Assembly (NCBI GenBank): GCA_022266195.1
Contig: WHVY01000003.1
Coordinates: 124,001-188,000 of the forward strand
DNA length: 64,000 nt
Direction of reading: 5' to 3'
DNA from: Tetranychus cinnabarinus
Lineage: Eukaryota > Arthropoda > Arachnida > Trombidiformes > Tetranychidae
In this document: piece by piece, positions 12,601 through 25,103 of the stretch
Numbering within the stretch: position 1 is the first letter of the stretch
Layout of the letters: each line of letters begins with the position of its first letter
Made by a program: the position numbers and the translations under genes
Notes under the pieces: generated by a model
Told to the model about the DNA's origin: nothing
The model's database searches: none
Seen by the model: only the letters and a program-made list of their open reading frames with translations

Positions 12601-15600
12601 AAGCATCCAGAAGGCTCTTCTGAAGGAGGTAACCATCTTTACTATTGTCTAATTATTTAATTTTTAAATACCCAAAGGATTAGTGGTCAAAATCCAATTA
12701 GTAATCAGATCAAGACCCTTTAGAGGGCAATCTTAGAAAATCCAAATTCTTTTTTTTGGTGGCAAGGGATTCATTTATTTTCTTAATCAGAGAGTTTATC
12801 TTCAATTTGTGTGTGACCTTGGGCTTAGAATTGTGCATATTTTTCGATTTTTGGTTCTAAAACATTTCGTTGACATTTTTACCAGAAATAGTAGCTCAGA
12901 TTAATTTTCAATATGTTGAATCAGACTCTTAATTCAATAATGATCAATGACAATGTGTTAGTCTAGTGAAATTGTTTCAGGGATAAGGATGTCACTGAAC
13001 CCAAATGGGTCCACTTGATATTATCCAGATTGAATCTTGAAAGATTTACATTTTTAGATAAGATTATTAGGGAAATTCAAGATTTGATATAAAACCTCGG
13101 TATGAGTATGCCTAGGTATAAAAACTCGATTGACTAGGTGAGGTCCAGGTCTTGATGAAGGTGTGTGGGCTATTCTTTCAGATTGAGAAGGGAGAGAAAA
13201 AATGAAAGAGTTAGTTTTAGCTGAATTTAATTGGTTGCAATGAGTTTCTTTTTTTGATTTTTAAATTCTTGGTTTTTATTTGACTACAGATCTTTAAAAG
13301 AAATGTGATTTCAATATTCTAAAATAGAACATTGAAAGACAATGACTAACTTTGATTGTTTTCGCCACATTAAATGAAAATAAAACCATCTGATGAAATC
13401 ACCAGGTGCATGGAGTGTTCAAGAGAGATTTAAAATGCAAATAATAAACAAGAAAGTAAATTAAAATTAAATAGCAACCAAAATGACTTTGAACAGTTTG
13501 ATTTATACGCCATCTAGCGGGCTTCTTAATTTTAGGTTATGGCAACATTTTGGTTGTTCCTCTCAAGATTATCATTGTCTACTTACAAGGCTTGTATAAC
13601 AAGGCTTGTGAGATGACAAATCTGTAGATGTGTATAAGGATACTTTTTAGGCAATTGCAGCATACAATAAGGAAGAAACACTTTTTAAACCACATTTTAT
13701 ACAATCCAATGTTGATCTCTTTTCGAAACCTTCTATTTTTACTGGTTTTGTAATTAGCACGCCAATCACTTTAAATCAATTTGAGATATCAGTTATTGAA
13801 ATTTCAAAGTTTGTTCAGCTATAATCAGTCATTTTCCTTTAAAACAAAGGATAATTTCATGAATCTTTTTTTCAGTCAATTCAAATCAATTTGATTCATC
13901 TCTTTCAATTATAAGTATCTACTTTACTTCTATAGATGACATCTCCGCTCAAAAAAAGATTTCAATCATTAGGCAAATTAATAATTAGATCAACATTTAT
14001 ATCTGAAAAAAATCTTGTTAACAGAAATGTTTACACTTGGAGTGTTTCAAAATACTGAAAACGCTTTGTCTGAATCCATCCACGCATGCATATTATGGCA
14101 AGCGTTTTTTATGAAAAGCGTCCAGAATCTTTTATTTGAAAGTACCAAAAAGTATCGATGAATTTTAATTACAATGTATTTTTTATGGAATTTTGTTAAA
14201 ATACTCTTTTTGATGCCCTAACCATTTCTTTTGACTTATGAGATTGAAATCCAATCAATCGAATCCATCAATTGAGCTATTTTTCGTGTTAAAAGAATTG
14301 CAATTTACTGATCTAAGTTTTTTTCTTTTCAGTGCCTGGGATCAAATTAAAGGTAGTTGGTTATCCCATGGATACATCAACCAGCTCTGATTGCACTGGT
14401 CAAACACCTAGTGATCAAGTACCTATGGATACTTCGCCATCAGGAAATTCTTGTGGATCACCTGTAGATAATGCAAATTCTGACGCGTGTAATATTGAAA
14501 ATGTTCAAAGCCCAGCCTATTCAGATATTTCTGATGCCAATGATACCGAAACTGAACTCAAACCCAGTGGAAAATCGGAAGAACCTGTAGTTCCAGCTAC
14601 CTCATCCAGTTCTGATGCTTCTTCTAAATCAGCTTCTAATAATTTTGGCATCTACCCTTTTTTCAACCAAACACCTTACATTCTTCCAGTTGGAGCAACC
14701 TCTGGGGATAAAACTGCCAGCCCACAGCCATACTCGTAAGTTACTTGCAACTCAAAAATAAATGAAATGAATCTATTCAAAATTCGCCATCTTCAAAGAA
14801 AAGATTTATTTTTATCTTTAGTTGATGGATTTTGAATCTGATTGTCACCTTAAATTCATTCTAATTTCCTTTTTTTTACTCATTTTTCAATTTCAGAGAC
14901 AAACAAAATCAAGATCCGTCACCCCAATCACAATCTTCATCAAATCAACCATCGACAGTGTCGTCATCCAAATCATCTCTGTCTTCATCGTCGTCACAAT
15001 CATCTTCTGCATCGTTATCTTCTCAACCATCTTCATCATTGTTACCTTCTCAGTCCTCTGTTCAACAGCAATCTTCTCAACAATCGACTCGTAACTCATC
15101 TCCTCCAAGCATTGTAAATCAGCAGCAAACATCACAGCACCAATCACAACAGCAACCCCAATCGCAATCACATCAACCTCAGCCTCAATTACCGCAACCG
15201 TCATCGCGGACGCAACCACAACCACAACCTCAACCCCAGCTACAAACACAGCCACAGCCACAACCACAACATCAACATCAGCATCAACAACAACAGCAAC
15301 AGCATCAGCATCACCAGCAACAGCAGCAGCAACAACAACATCACCAGCCACATCAGCCACATCAGCATCAACAAAAGCAACAATCGACATCGAGCTCGTC
15401 AACATCAACTCAGCAAAATCAAAGTGTCAACTCATCTGATAGCAAGAAAAATGAATCTTCACGATCATCTGGTCCTACAGATCCTCGTAGACCTAGAGAA
15501 ATTATCGATTCAAATGATAAAAAGAGAGATGATAAATGTTCCTCCCGTAATCAAACTTCATCTTCAACCCCACCCAATAATCATGGACCATCTTCAACCC

Positions 15601-16847
15601 TTTCTAACACTAATCCTCCCACTGGTCCGGAATATGGTTCACCATTGCAAGGATCTCTTCCCTATCCTTATGGATTTATGCCAGGATATCCAGGATATTC
15701 ACTTGATCCAGCTTACCAAATGCATTTACTTGCCAATGATCCTCATTATAAACACCAGTATGAAAGGGTTTCAGCTGAACATGAGCGAATGTATAAGGAG
15801 CAACATTTAAAAATGTCTGATAAGGGTGATCTGAAGGAGCAATCACAGTTAGCTTCTAATGACAAAAGACAGTCTCCTGCATGTATGGGCCTTGATTTAG
15901 CAACTAAATCATCAAGTCTTGCACCTCAAGGCGATCTCAGGATAACTCCAACATCAAAAGTGGATGCCATGTTAATAACAAATATCCCATCTAAAGATAA
16001 AATGGACTTAGATAATCGAGGAATCTTGAAAGATAATCATGATATAACAGTCGAACCTCAACTAATTAAAAATAAAGGTGGACCTTTAGCTGGACCTTCA
16101 ATGATGGTTTCCCCAGCTAATTATCCCAACTCACTTTATGATTCAATTTATGATAAATCAAAAGACGACATGAAAAGATTTTATGTGGTCGACCATTCTA
16201 AAAATGAAGACTCTTCACCTAGAGTTCCGTCTCTTTCAATACCTCATCCAAGTGGACCTCCACCATTAAAACGGGATGATTCTCATTTGCATCGTGATAA
16301 TAAAATGGATTCAATGAAATCCTCTTCCTCTTCCTCATCCTCCATTTTGAATATACCGCAAGGCAGTAAAATTCCAATGTCTGTCGCCAGTAATTCTGTG
16401 ATGTCTTCTATTTCAAACGCAAGTTCTTCATCAATATCTAGTCCCAAAAATGCAGCCCATCATCATTCATCAAATTCATCTTTTAGTTCCTCATCTTCCT
16501 CATCTTCCAAAAAAGATAAGTCAAACAATGATGATAAAGATAAAAATAAACATAGTAAAAATGAAGGTGTTAAACCCACCATGGAAACAACTGGGCCTCC
16601 TCCACCTCCAACAAGTAGTTATTATCTTTCATCTGCATACCTTCAACATCCTTCAGCACATGCCTCATTTGCTACTCACATGCCCTTTGACCCAAACCAT
16701 CCCATCTTCCGGCCAGGAGCCATGAACCCAGCAGTTATGGGACATCCTTATGGTGCACCTCCATATCTGCACCCTCAAATGAGATATCATCATGGTCCAC
16801 CAGGCTCCTCACCTGGTCTGGATATTAGCCACTTTCATCTTAATTAA
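9650..16847 (+). CDS. sbb: Scribbler / ZNF608-ZNF609 family transcriptional co-regulator, six coding exons
   Basis: Nuclear regulator of the scribbler/ZNF608/609 family, 1319 codons. Coding exons by splice sites and frame: 9650-9913, 11113-11266, 11345-12340, 12437-12628, 14333-14735, 14897-16847; the exons sum to 3960 nt with the frame kept throughout. Family signatures: the N-terminal acidic motif [19 protein letters not shown] (exon 1), the [11 protein letters not shown] and GIVWQET blocks (exon 2), [17 protein letters not shown] and HDWAPPRFC (exon 3), and one C2H2 finger with C290, C295, H308 and H313. A Lys-rich segment lies in exon 4. Exon 6 is Ser-rich, then Gln/His-rich (about residues 744-845), then Tyr/Pro-rich. 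The 96-bp intron 12341-12436 has no stop and is divisible by three, so its retention would stay in frame. The introns 9914-11112 and 12629-14332 hold no other gene that I can see. ATG 9650 is the first in the exon; the upstream 5' UTR exons are not located. In Drosophila sbb acts in larval behaviour and eye and wing development. Confidence 0.93.
13509..13516. promoter_or_regulatory. GCCATCTA (CTCF-like) motif in sbb intron
   Basis: CGCCATCTAGCGG; the minus strand reads CTAGATGGCG, close to the CTCF core. It lies in the fourth sbb intron. It is listed as one of the recurrent AGATGGC copies in the window. Confidence 0.3.
15115..15420 (+). repeat. CAG/CAA/CAT repeat encoding a Gln/His tract
   Basis: Roughly 300 bases of CAG, CAA, CAT and CAC codons with CCA/CCT interruptions inside the last sbb exon, giving a Gln/His/Pro-rich stretch of about 100 residues. 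Mixed synonymous codons indicate old, interrupted repeat growth rather than a pure expandable tract. The complementary frame gives a long Ala/Val/Asp-rich open frame that is only a shadow. Confidence 0.85.
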
Positions 16848-18178
16848 TTTAACCTAATTTAAAGTGATTGTAATCTTACCAATCTTTACGGACAACACAT
16901 TTAAAGAGTAAAAAAACAAAAATCTCTTTTCTTTTTTTCTCACAAAATTAAAACATAAAAAAATGCTAAAAAAACAATTGGTGCCTCTTGCATAAATGTA
17001 AACTATATCAACTTAATTAAAAGTGATTCTCATCATTTTTCAAAGAAAAAAATACGAAATTTAAATTGTCTTACAATCAACTTATTTTCCGGTCTCGGTC
17101 ATTTCAAAAATAATATCAATTTCAGCTTTTCAATAGCATCAAAAAATGAACACTGATAAACAAGCATTTTAATATCTTTTTTATTTCCTTTTCAGATTTA
17201 TCGAAAGATTAACCAGATGGAGTCAAACTCGATGAACAATCAAAATCAATGGAATGTAAAATCAAATTACAATTACTGGTCAATCAAAGATGTTGCCAAT
17301 ATTTTTAAATGGATACATTGAATGGCTTTAGACGATTAGTCGATCAATTTTAGAATCAAATTCAACTCTAATGTTTTCACTTTTAAGGAAAAGATTTTTG
17401 ATTTTGATGGATTTGTTGAATGGCAATTATTTGTATTACGAGCTTAATATCAAGTGCTTTCGTCTTATCCAACATTCAATATCTAATTATTACAAGAGTG
17501 CCTCTTATGATTCACCTTTGTTAACTAATTAATTGACAATTTTGTTTCAAATTGAATCTCTTATTACACGTAATTTGTTTTCTTATTAATGAAACGTTGT
17601 CAATTAGTTCATTTAACAATAAGGTTGAAAGTGTTTGATTGTGGGTTTACAATTGATTAATTTTGTACATAATGATTTGTCTTTTTCATATTCGACAATT
17701 TGTTTTCGAATAACATTTTCCAACCAAATTATTGTTATTTGAATTGGATTTGATGTAAATGAGATCCAGTAAATTGAGTACAACAATAATGGTAAACCTT
17801 TTCTGAATAGTTGAGCTTTTCTCGAGTTGATTAAAGATTAACAATTAATTTGCTTAAGTCTACAATCTTGTAAATGACTAGTTTAAGAGTAGATATTAAG
17901 ATTATTGATTATGGAAAGGAGCAAAGATCATGTTAATGTAGCTGTGATTAAAATGAATCAATAAAATGTAAACTGAATGTAATTGACAGTTCAATTGAAG
18001 ATTAATTACTGACTTCTCATTGAATCACTTGATATTTACCGTTGATTTGGCGGAGACAAGAAAATGAATGAATCGAGTAAAGATATTTACTGATTTGCTA
18101 TTTTCTTGGTTTGCTTTGGTTATTTCATTTTTAAAAGGGAATCATTCTTGATTCATCTTTCCAAGTTAATCAAATTGA
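16848..18178. other. sbb 3' UTR and spacer to the nuclear receptor gene
   Basis: No coding exon is visible. The left part is presumably the 3' UTR of sbb, and the two flanking genes are convergent. A possible poly(A) signal for sbb is at 17960-17965. Confidence 0.55.
17960..17965 (+). terminator. Candidate poly(A) signal of sbb
   Basis: AATAAA in the plus orientation about 1.1 kb after the sbb stop codon and just upstream of the convergent nuclear receptor gene. AATAAA is frequent by chance in AT-rich DNA, so this is tentative. Confidence 0.3.
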
Positions 18179-21100
18179 TCATTGAATAAGAGGATTGAAT
18201 AAGGTTGACTGAATGGAGGTAAAATGATGCTTATTCATTCGCTTAATAGCTGAAAGTAAAAGCAATAGTCGACCAAAACGAAGTGGACATGAAGTAACCA
18301 GTGAATGAGAGTGATTATGATGACCATTATTATGAATAGATGTTGATGATGAGCTTGTTGTGTGTTGATAAAGTAACAATTGAGCTTGATCTTGTATCGA
18401 TGCAATTTGATTTATATCAGTCAATCCGGTTAACTCTAAATAGGAAAGGAAAAGGCAGACAATTAGATCAACTGAAAATCAAGTGAAAGTAAAGTGAAAA
18501 TAAAGGCCGAATCAAGTCAATGTCAAGTGTATTGAAAAGAAATGGCAAATTGAATTATACTTTTTACATTCAACCAATCTGATTAATTTACACCATTTTC
18601 ATGTTGAAAGAATTATCAATTTATGCTAATTAATTTACTTCTATTCCTTGTTAGTTGAATATTGTTCATCTTGATTTGATGTTCACTTGAAAATTGTTTA
18701 TTTTTAGGTTAACTTTTCTGGTATTTTAAAGGAACATTTGATTTGACTTTTTCTTTGGTTTCTCTAAGGCCTCCATTACCTTACCTGGTCTGAAAAGTAG
18801 AAGAGCTTTTAAACAAGTGTACTCAATGTGATCCAAGTTGATTGACTCAATGTAATCAGCAACATCTTTTATCCTCCAAGAGTCAGTTAGATTGAAATGG
18901 TTTTGCTGCGTTAATAAGGCCGTTAATTCTGTGCTGGAACTTCCCCGATATTGTAATCCAGTCAAAAGAATCAAGTCAATCAATGTTTCATCTAAAAGTA
19001 TTTGTTGATCGGATCTTCGTAATGATTGAAAAGCGGGAATACTTAAGGCCCAATTAACTAATCAATGAAAATAAGAGATGTAAAAAGACAAAATTAGTTT
19101 TGTAATTTCGATGTAAATGCGAGCTTTTAATTTTACAATAAAACAAATATAATAAAGTCAAATGTTGTTTCAATTACTTCCATTTACGAATTTTGTCTGA
19201 TTTATCATGAAAAATCCATGTTAAAGTCGCAAGGGAAGATTCAAGCTAAAAAACTGAAAATTGAACTTCCCAGATCGACTTAATGGCCAAATTTACCAGT
19301 TTTTATCAACAAATTGGTTCTCTTGACGAGGAGACAATTTTGAGGCAAATAGTGCATTCGCTTTGTGTTATAATTATAAATATTCATTCAATTTTGAATC
19401 GATGGCTTTAAATTACAGAAAATTTTGAAATGTGATTCCAAGAAGTAATGCTTGGTGCAAAAGTGTTGGGAAAATTCATGTTAATTATAAATATCGATCA
19501 TTTAAGTGTATTAATAAAGATTTCAAGTGCCAGCGCAATTGTTACCTCTCTTTCATAGGCTAATTTGAATAGAAAATCGTAAATGAAGAATTCTTTATTA
19601 ATCAGTTGACTGCCGACCATTAACATTGAAAAATAGGGTCATAAATAAAGAGCAAGTTATCGTGGATTGAATCGTGAACGCTCATAGTAGAATACTGAAA
19701 TCGGGTCTAATTTATCTAGTGCATAGTTAATCGTAGTACTCATAGTTAATTAACTATGAGACTGACAATTGTGAATTATGATCGTCGAGTGATCTTTTTT
19801 AATACCAACGATCAACTTGAATAGTTAATTTCATTCAGTTAATTGTTCCTTTATGATTTAAGCATCAGATTTGATGTCTATTAATACGAGTTGTTGCTAA
19901 AAAGACACAATAAACACATTTGCAACGTTTTTGCTCGAGTTTACACAAATAGTGCAAAACAAATGGCCAAAAACGGGTGAAAATTGATTTATTTCCAATT
20001 AAGTTTAGGCCAGTTTGTAGGGAAATAAAATCTGAATCCATAGGGGCTGTTGAAAAACTTCTCCGACCCATAGTTTTTGAGAAAAGTGAGTTCAAAGTTG
20101 AAACTTCGATCGGCTTTTGTTCGTTTATGGAAGCAGATTTTTCCAGGAGACTTACTTCTCAGATGTAATTTTTGATTGGTAATCAGAGGATGGACTTATT
20201 TTGTGGAATAAAACTTTCCGTTTTTCGTAAAACAGATAAGTTCGATTTTGATTTAAACCGACTTTTTTCTGCGACCGAAATATTTAGAGAGCTGAAACTG
20301 ATTGTTAGTTTCAATTCAGTTAGACCTACAATTTTCATTCACTGACCAATCATTAGATCTTGTCATGAGCTATAATATGATATGAAAAATTACCGAATAT
20401 AATTCGAGTTAATTCATTTAATGATGAATATCACTCTAACATATGAGATTTGTGTTTGAATAAACATTTAACTTCATAAATAAAGTATCAAGACTAACAA
20501 CATAAATAATAAAATGCTGTAACTTTTTTCGTAGCATCTTGAATAATTTTATTTTGCAATATATTATATCCTATGACGAGATCTGCTGATTTTCAATGAG
20601 AATTTATTTGTAGGGGCGACCATTCTCGAAATATTTAGGTTCGAAGTTATTATGCAAAAGGGCCAAAATCGAGAGAATTATTGATGTCTCGAAAAAATCA
20701 TTCAATTGTCGATGTGTAGCTACAATTTTTCATCCACTAACAATAAGTTTCAGCTCTCTAAATATTTCGGTCGCAGAAAAAAGTCGGTTTAAATCAAAAT
20801 CGAACTTATCTGTTTTACGAAAAACGGAAAGTTTTATTCCACAAAATAAGTCCATCTTCTGATTACCAATCAAAAATTACATCTGAGAAGTAAGTCTCCT
20901 GGAAAAATCTGCTTCCATAAACGAACAAAAGCCGATCGAAGTTTCAACTTTGAACTCACTTTTCTCAAAAACTATGGGTCGGAGAAGTTTTTCAACAGCC
21001 CCTATGGATTCAGATTTTATTACCTTACAAACTGGAACAAACTAAATTGGAAATAAATCAATTTTCACCCGTTTTTGGCCATTTGTTTTGCAGCATTTGT

Positions 21101-22858
21101 GTAAACTTGTGCAAAAACGTTGCAAATGTGTTTATTGTGTCTTTTTAGCAACAACTCGTATTAATAGATGAAAATTTGACGCCTACATCATAAAGGAACA
21201 ATTAACTGAATGAAATTAACTATGCAAGTTGATCGTTAGCATTAAAGTTTCTAAATTAGACAAGAGATCTTTTGTTTTGGGCTACTTTATCGATTATAAT
21301 GTACAATTTATTACTATTTAAAACTGGGTAAAATTGACTTACGAGTCGTAAATATGATTCCTGTGATTGGTGTTGGACTGAGTGGTGAATAGCAGGTTTG
21401 AGATAAATTTGGATGAGGTGAAACTGGCAGGAACCATTGTGACCAGGGCTGGTGCAGGTTGAGAGTTGGTTCAGTTAAAGAGGGAAAGATGATTGTACCT
21501 GAGCGATTAATGATGGATGCTGATGAGGTTGGAGGTGAAGATGACGGTGAAGATTGAAGGTTAACTGGATGAGTTGAAGATGAAGTTATAAGTGTTTCAC
21601 CCAATGGTGTTGACTTTTCAGTGGATCCAAAAGTTGAACAAGTTGTTGACAAATTGTTGGTCAAACTTGGCGACTGATGATGAGTTGATGATCCTAAACC
21701 ATAAGCTAAAGAGTTTCCGGAAATGGTTGAAAGCAGGGACAAATGATGGTGACCCGAAGAGATGGGTGAAGATGATGAAGAGGATAAAGATGAGCCAATC
21801 AAGGGTGAACCAGATGAAAAGGTTGGTGTGGAAATGGTTGATATTGACGTTCCCACTGAACTAGTGTTGCTAGTTGTGGTTGTAGCTGTTATTGTTTGAA
21901 GTCGATTGCTTTTCCAATCATTTCGATGGTTTGGTTTACAATCATTTTTACCATTTACATTGCAATTTATCCTCTCATGTTGAACAGCTTAGTAATTGAA
22001 CAAGAGAAAAAAAGTTACCATCAGAATATTTAACAATTATTAAAGTAAATGTTGACAGGTTGAAATAACCTAAAAGGTGTTTTGAACAAGACCAGAAAAT
22101 AAGAAGTACGGAAATGTGTTTCATTTTCAAGCAAATTTACAAGTATTGAAAGCCATTGGATTGACATGTTTACAATTACTTAATCACTTGTGAACCTTTT
22201 ACAATCACAAAGTTATTGCTATTAAAGTCCATTCAAAATCCAAAAAATAAGACTCAAGTTTGAGGTGCAAAAGCTGTTGATTTAAACCAATCGTTATACA
22301 ATTAAACACAAATGATTGAATATTCATTGCCATTAGTCTTTGAAAGGTTTAATTAAAAGTTGATCTTAAATATTTCCAGAGTTTCAATTTTTGTCTTTTC
22401 TGCTTTTCTTAAAGCTTTCAACTTTTACTTAAAAGTAAATTTGGATTGATTGAAGAAACAATTAGTTGATTATTAACTTACCTTCTCGCCTCATGTTTAC
22501 TTGGAGACATTTTTTGAATCGACAATATTGACATTGATTTCGCCGGGCAACATCTATTACACAAAGTCCACGATCTTTACATTTATAAACTAAATCACGG
22601 CGAACACTTCGTTTAAAGAAACCTCTGAGAAGACAATTGAATTAAGAAAGGATTTGACAACAATTAAGATGCAAAAGTTACTCACCTACAACCATCACAA
22701 CTTGGTACACCATAATGTCGACCTGAAGCTCGATCACCGCAAATTAAACAAACTGAACTGTGACTTGATGAATTGGATAAAGTGAGATTACTGTTATTAA
22801 TGTTGCTGTTGGTGTGACTAGTTGAAGTTAGATTAGCTTTAAGAAGTTCAATATCCAT
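18179..22858 (-). CDS. NR2E-type nuclear receptor (possibly NR2E6/PNR-like), five coding exons
   Basis: Ligand- or co-repressor-regulated DNA-binding transcription factor, 496 codons. Exons: 22858-22686, 22624-22482, 21987-21343, 19057-18785, 18435-18179 (1491 nt, in frame). ATG 22858 is preceded by an in-frame stop 21 bases upstream. The two-finger C4 DNA-binding domain spans residues 37-102 (C37, C40, C54, C57, then C73, C79, C89, C92, C97). The P-box is CDGCRG. The following MRREAVQHER resembles the post-finger T-box of NR2E proteins. A Ser/Thr/Pro-rich hinge of about 200 residues follows. The ligand-binding domain (about 312-496) shows helix 3 [13 protein letters not shown], the DQQILL signature, then [22 protein letters not shown] and [11 protein letters not shown], which are NR2 hallmarks. 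The last residues STLFNPLIQ lack the acidic AF-2 core usual in this position. The family (NR2) is sure; the exact member is not. The third intron (2.3 kb) carries a foldback element. Confidence 0.88.
19739..19760. repeat. Perfect 22-bp palindrome
   Basis: The half-site CTCATAGTTAA is followed directly by its reverse complement TTAACTATGAG. It lies about 35 bp outside the left arm of the foldback element, in the same receptor intron. A related CATAGTTAAT string occurs at 19722. It may be a footprint or nested target of transposition, but nothing proves this. Confidence 0.75.
19796..21246. mobile_element. Foldback / long-TIR non-autonomous element
   Basis: Left arm about 19796-20309 and right arm about 20736-21246 are near-perfect reverse complements of about 510 bp. 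Shared landmarks are AACGATCAACTTG at the outer end, GGCCAAAAACGGGTGAAAA in the middle and GAGAGCTGAAACT at the inner end. The roughly 425-bp loop is AT-rich and non-coding, and no transposase is present. Short open frames in the arms are not proteins. No clear target-site duplication is visible at the outer ends, so the exact borders are uncertain by a few bases. Transcribed as part of the receptor pre-mRNA, the arms would form a hairpin of about 500 bp. Confidence 0.85.
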
Positions 22859-25103
22859 TGGAGGTTGAATATCGAATCAACAGGATCAAATGGAGCGCAA
22901 AAGTGAATTAAAGTCAAATCAAGATGAACTCGAATTTGTCAAAATATCATCACTCACTCTCCTATCATCATCTTTATCTTCACCAATACATTCCATGGGA
23001 AGTGAGACACTTGTTGACACTTTTGCTCCTTTTTCATCATCTTTCCCTCGTCTTCCATCATTCATCATATAGAGTGAGGTGTAAAGATAGCCTTTTCAGG
23101 ATCTCTCTTGTCAACCACAATTGGACTTTAAATGGCCTGCACTGTTTTTCCAACCTTTACTGTGAAACAGGAAAAGTTAAAGGCAAACAGTAAATGGTGA
23201 AAATCAATTATACCAACAATTAAAAGTTAAATTGATCAGAAAATGAAGAAAAGAAAAAAAGTTTAAATTGAAAAAAAATCAAATGCAATTGTGAATCAAC
23301 TTGAGTGACATTTTAACCCAACAAATTGTTCAATTTAAATGAAGCAGGGGGTCCTTTTTGATTATTAGGTAGTCATGTTGACAAAGACCATTGGAGTGGA
23401 AGACCAAGAAGAGAGGCTAAAAGAGCGATTATTAGGATGATAATGAAGATGATGACCAATCTTTTTTCGTGTCTCTTCTTGCTTCCCTGTGCGTCTGAGT
23501 TGAATGTTTTCAGCGTTTCTTTTAGCGTTTTTACATTGGCTTTGGATTATGTTTTGTTGGATGAAAATGATTATTTACAATTTATAGTGGGATAAGTGGG
23601 CAAAAGGGAGGAGGAAGAGGACAGAGAAGGAGGAGAAATGATCAAAGGCAAACAAACACCTTTTTCACCTCTCTAAACAGCAGTCAGATTAGTGCCACTA
23701 AAGGTATCTTCAAGTATCCTGAAGATGATGAAAAGGAATTTGTAATATGGAGAAAAAAAAAAGTTTAGATTTTTTTGTCTTTTCTCTTCCTTTCTTTCAT
23801 GAAAATATACGGAATGAGAATATTTCCATATGCTTTAAATGGACTTCCCATGTTGAAGATGAAGCTAGAGTTGTCTTCCGATTGTCTTCAATGTTGTTGT
23901 CTTTCAATCTTTTACTTTTTCTCCTTCCTCTTGCTTCATGTCTATTACAGATAAACTGGATCAGTCAATCGTCAAACGAACACAATTAACACTTCAACAC
24001 ACAACAGGGAATCTCAATTTTTAATTCACTCCCTTTGCTTTTTTTGTATATCAAATATATTGTTGCTTATCATCAACTTGTCCTTTCTCTTCTTATTTTT
24101 TAACTCTCCATAATCGCCAATGTTTCTGTGACTTATTGAAGCTTTTCATTGATTTTCATTGGACTTTCTTTTTGTTGTAATTTGGATTATCGAAGCTGGT
24201 TAGTGTTTCAATGTGCAATCCCTGTGTAACTTTTAAATCTTGTAAGGATTTGCCAAGATTTTGTCTTTTTATTTTCTCTTAATCTTCTTTCCTTTCGCTT
24301 TTTTACAGTCAATATGATCTGGATCAAGTTGAAAAGGTTAGACCAAGAGACCGATGAAAAAGGCATTAATGTCCATGGGACTGGTCCATATTGCATGCTT
24401 GTAAATGTTGGCAGCAAAGCAAAATCAAGTGTATCTTTATCCTTTCCTTGCTTTACTTTGCTCATAAGCTTGAACTTTCTCCACCTCAACTCCTCCGTAA
24501 TTGTTAAAACATGTAATACCAGTAGGAACCATCCTTTTTTGATGCACATTTTCCCATAGCTTTTTGGGTGAATATAAAAAAATGACTTCATGTTGACATG
24601 TTGAACAGATAAAGATGACAAGGAAATATTTACTGTGCTTGATAACAGTTTATTTACTCTCAATCAATACCCAAGTTTCAGTGCCATTATTTTTGACCAT
24701 TCCGATTAAGGGAGTTAATAATATCAACAATAAAATTTGGTATTGGTATTAATTTGATAAAATTTCAATTTATTTTTGTGATAATTTAATGAAAATTTTT
24801 TGTTTGCACTCGGTGGACATTTTAGTTTTGGTATTATAAATGGACTAAATTTACATCAATTGATATAGTAATGAAATTTATAAATTTGAAATAATTAGAA
24901 ATTGATTTCGTTTCAGTCGAATAAATATATGTTCAGATTAAATTTCGTATTTTGTGAAATTGACTCGAATTATCGTTGTGCTTGATAGTCCATTCTCAAT
25001 GGTTGGGATAATTATAACATATTTATTTTCAAATATCCAATTAAATGTGATTAGATTTAATTTATTCATTTATTTATTCCTTTCTAGCTAATTTTATTAA
25101 ACT
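22859..25103. other. Upstream region of the nuclear receptor; no gene recognised
   Basis: About 2.2 kb between the start of the receptor gene (transcribed leftward) and the 3' end of SLC33A1. It holds short open frames on both strands (the longest is 151 codons, minus strand, 24208-24663) with no recognisable motif and no supporting exon structure. It probably contains the receptor promoter and 5' UTR and the SLC33A1 3' UTR. Confidence 0.5.

Noticed and set aside
14893..15408. 171-codon minus-strand open frame rich in Ala, Val and Asp.
   Set aside because: It is the complement of the Gln/His/Ser codon repeats in the last sbb exon; the plus-strand frame is the conserved one.
19865..20168. Short open frames in the foldback element arms (19865-20095 minus, 19977-20168 plus).
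   Set aside because: They lie in the inverted-repeat arms, have no transposase motifs and overlap on opposite strands.
22890..23193. Overlapping plus-strand frames just upstream of the receptor gene.
   Set aside because: Low-complexity Ser/His/Leu translations in the presumed promoter or 5' UTR of the minus-strand receptor.
24208..24663. 151-codon minus-strand open frame, and an overlapping 81-codon plus-strand frame.
   Set aside because: No recognisable motif, no clear start context, AT-rich lysine/leucine composition; two opposite frames in the same place suggest chance.
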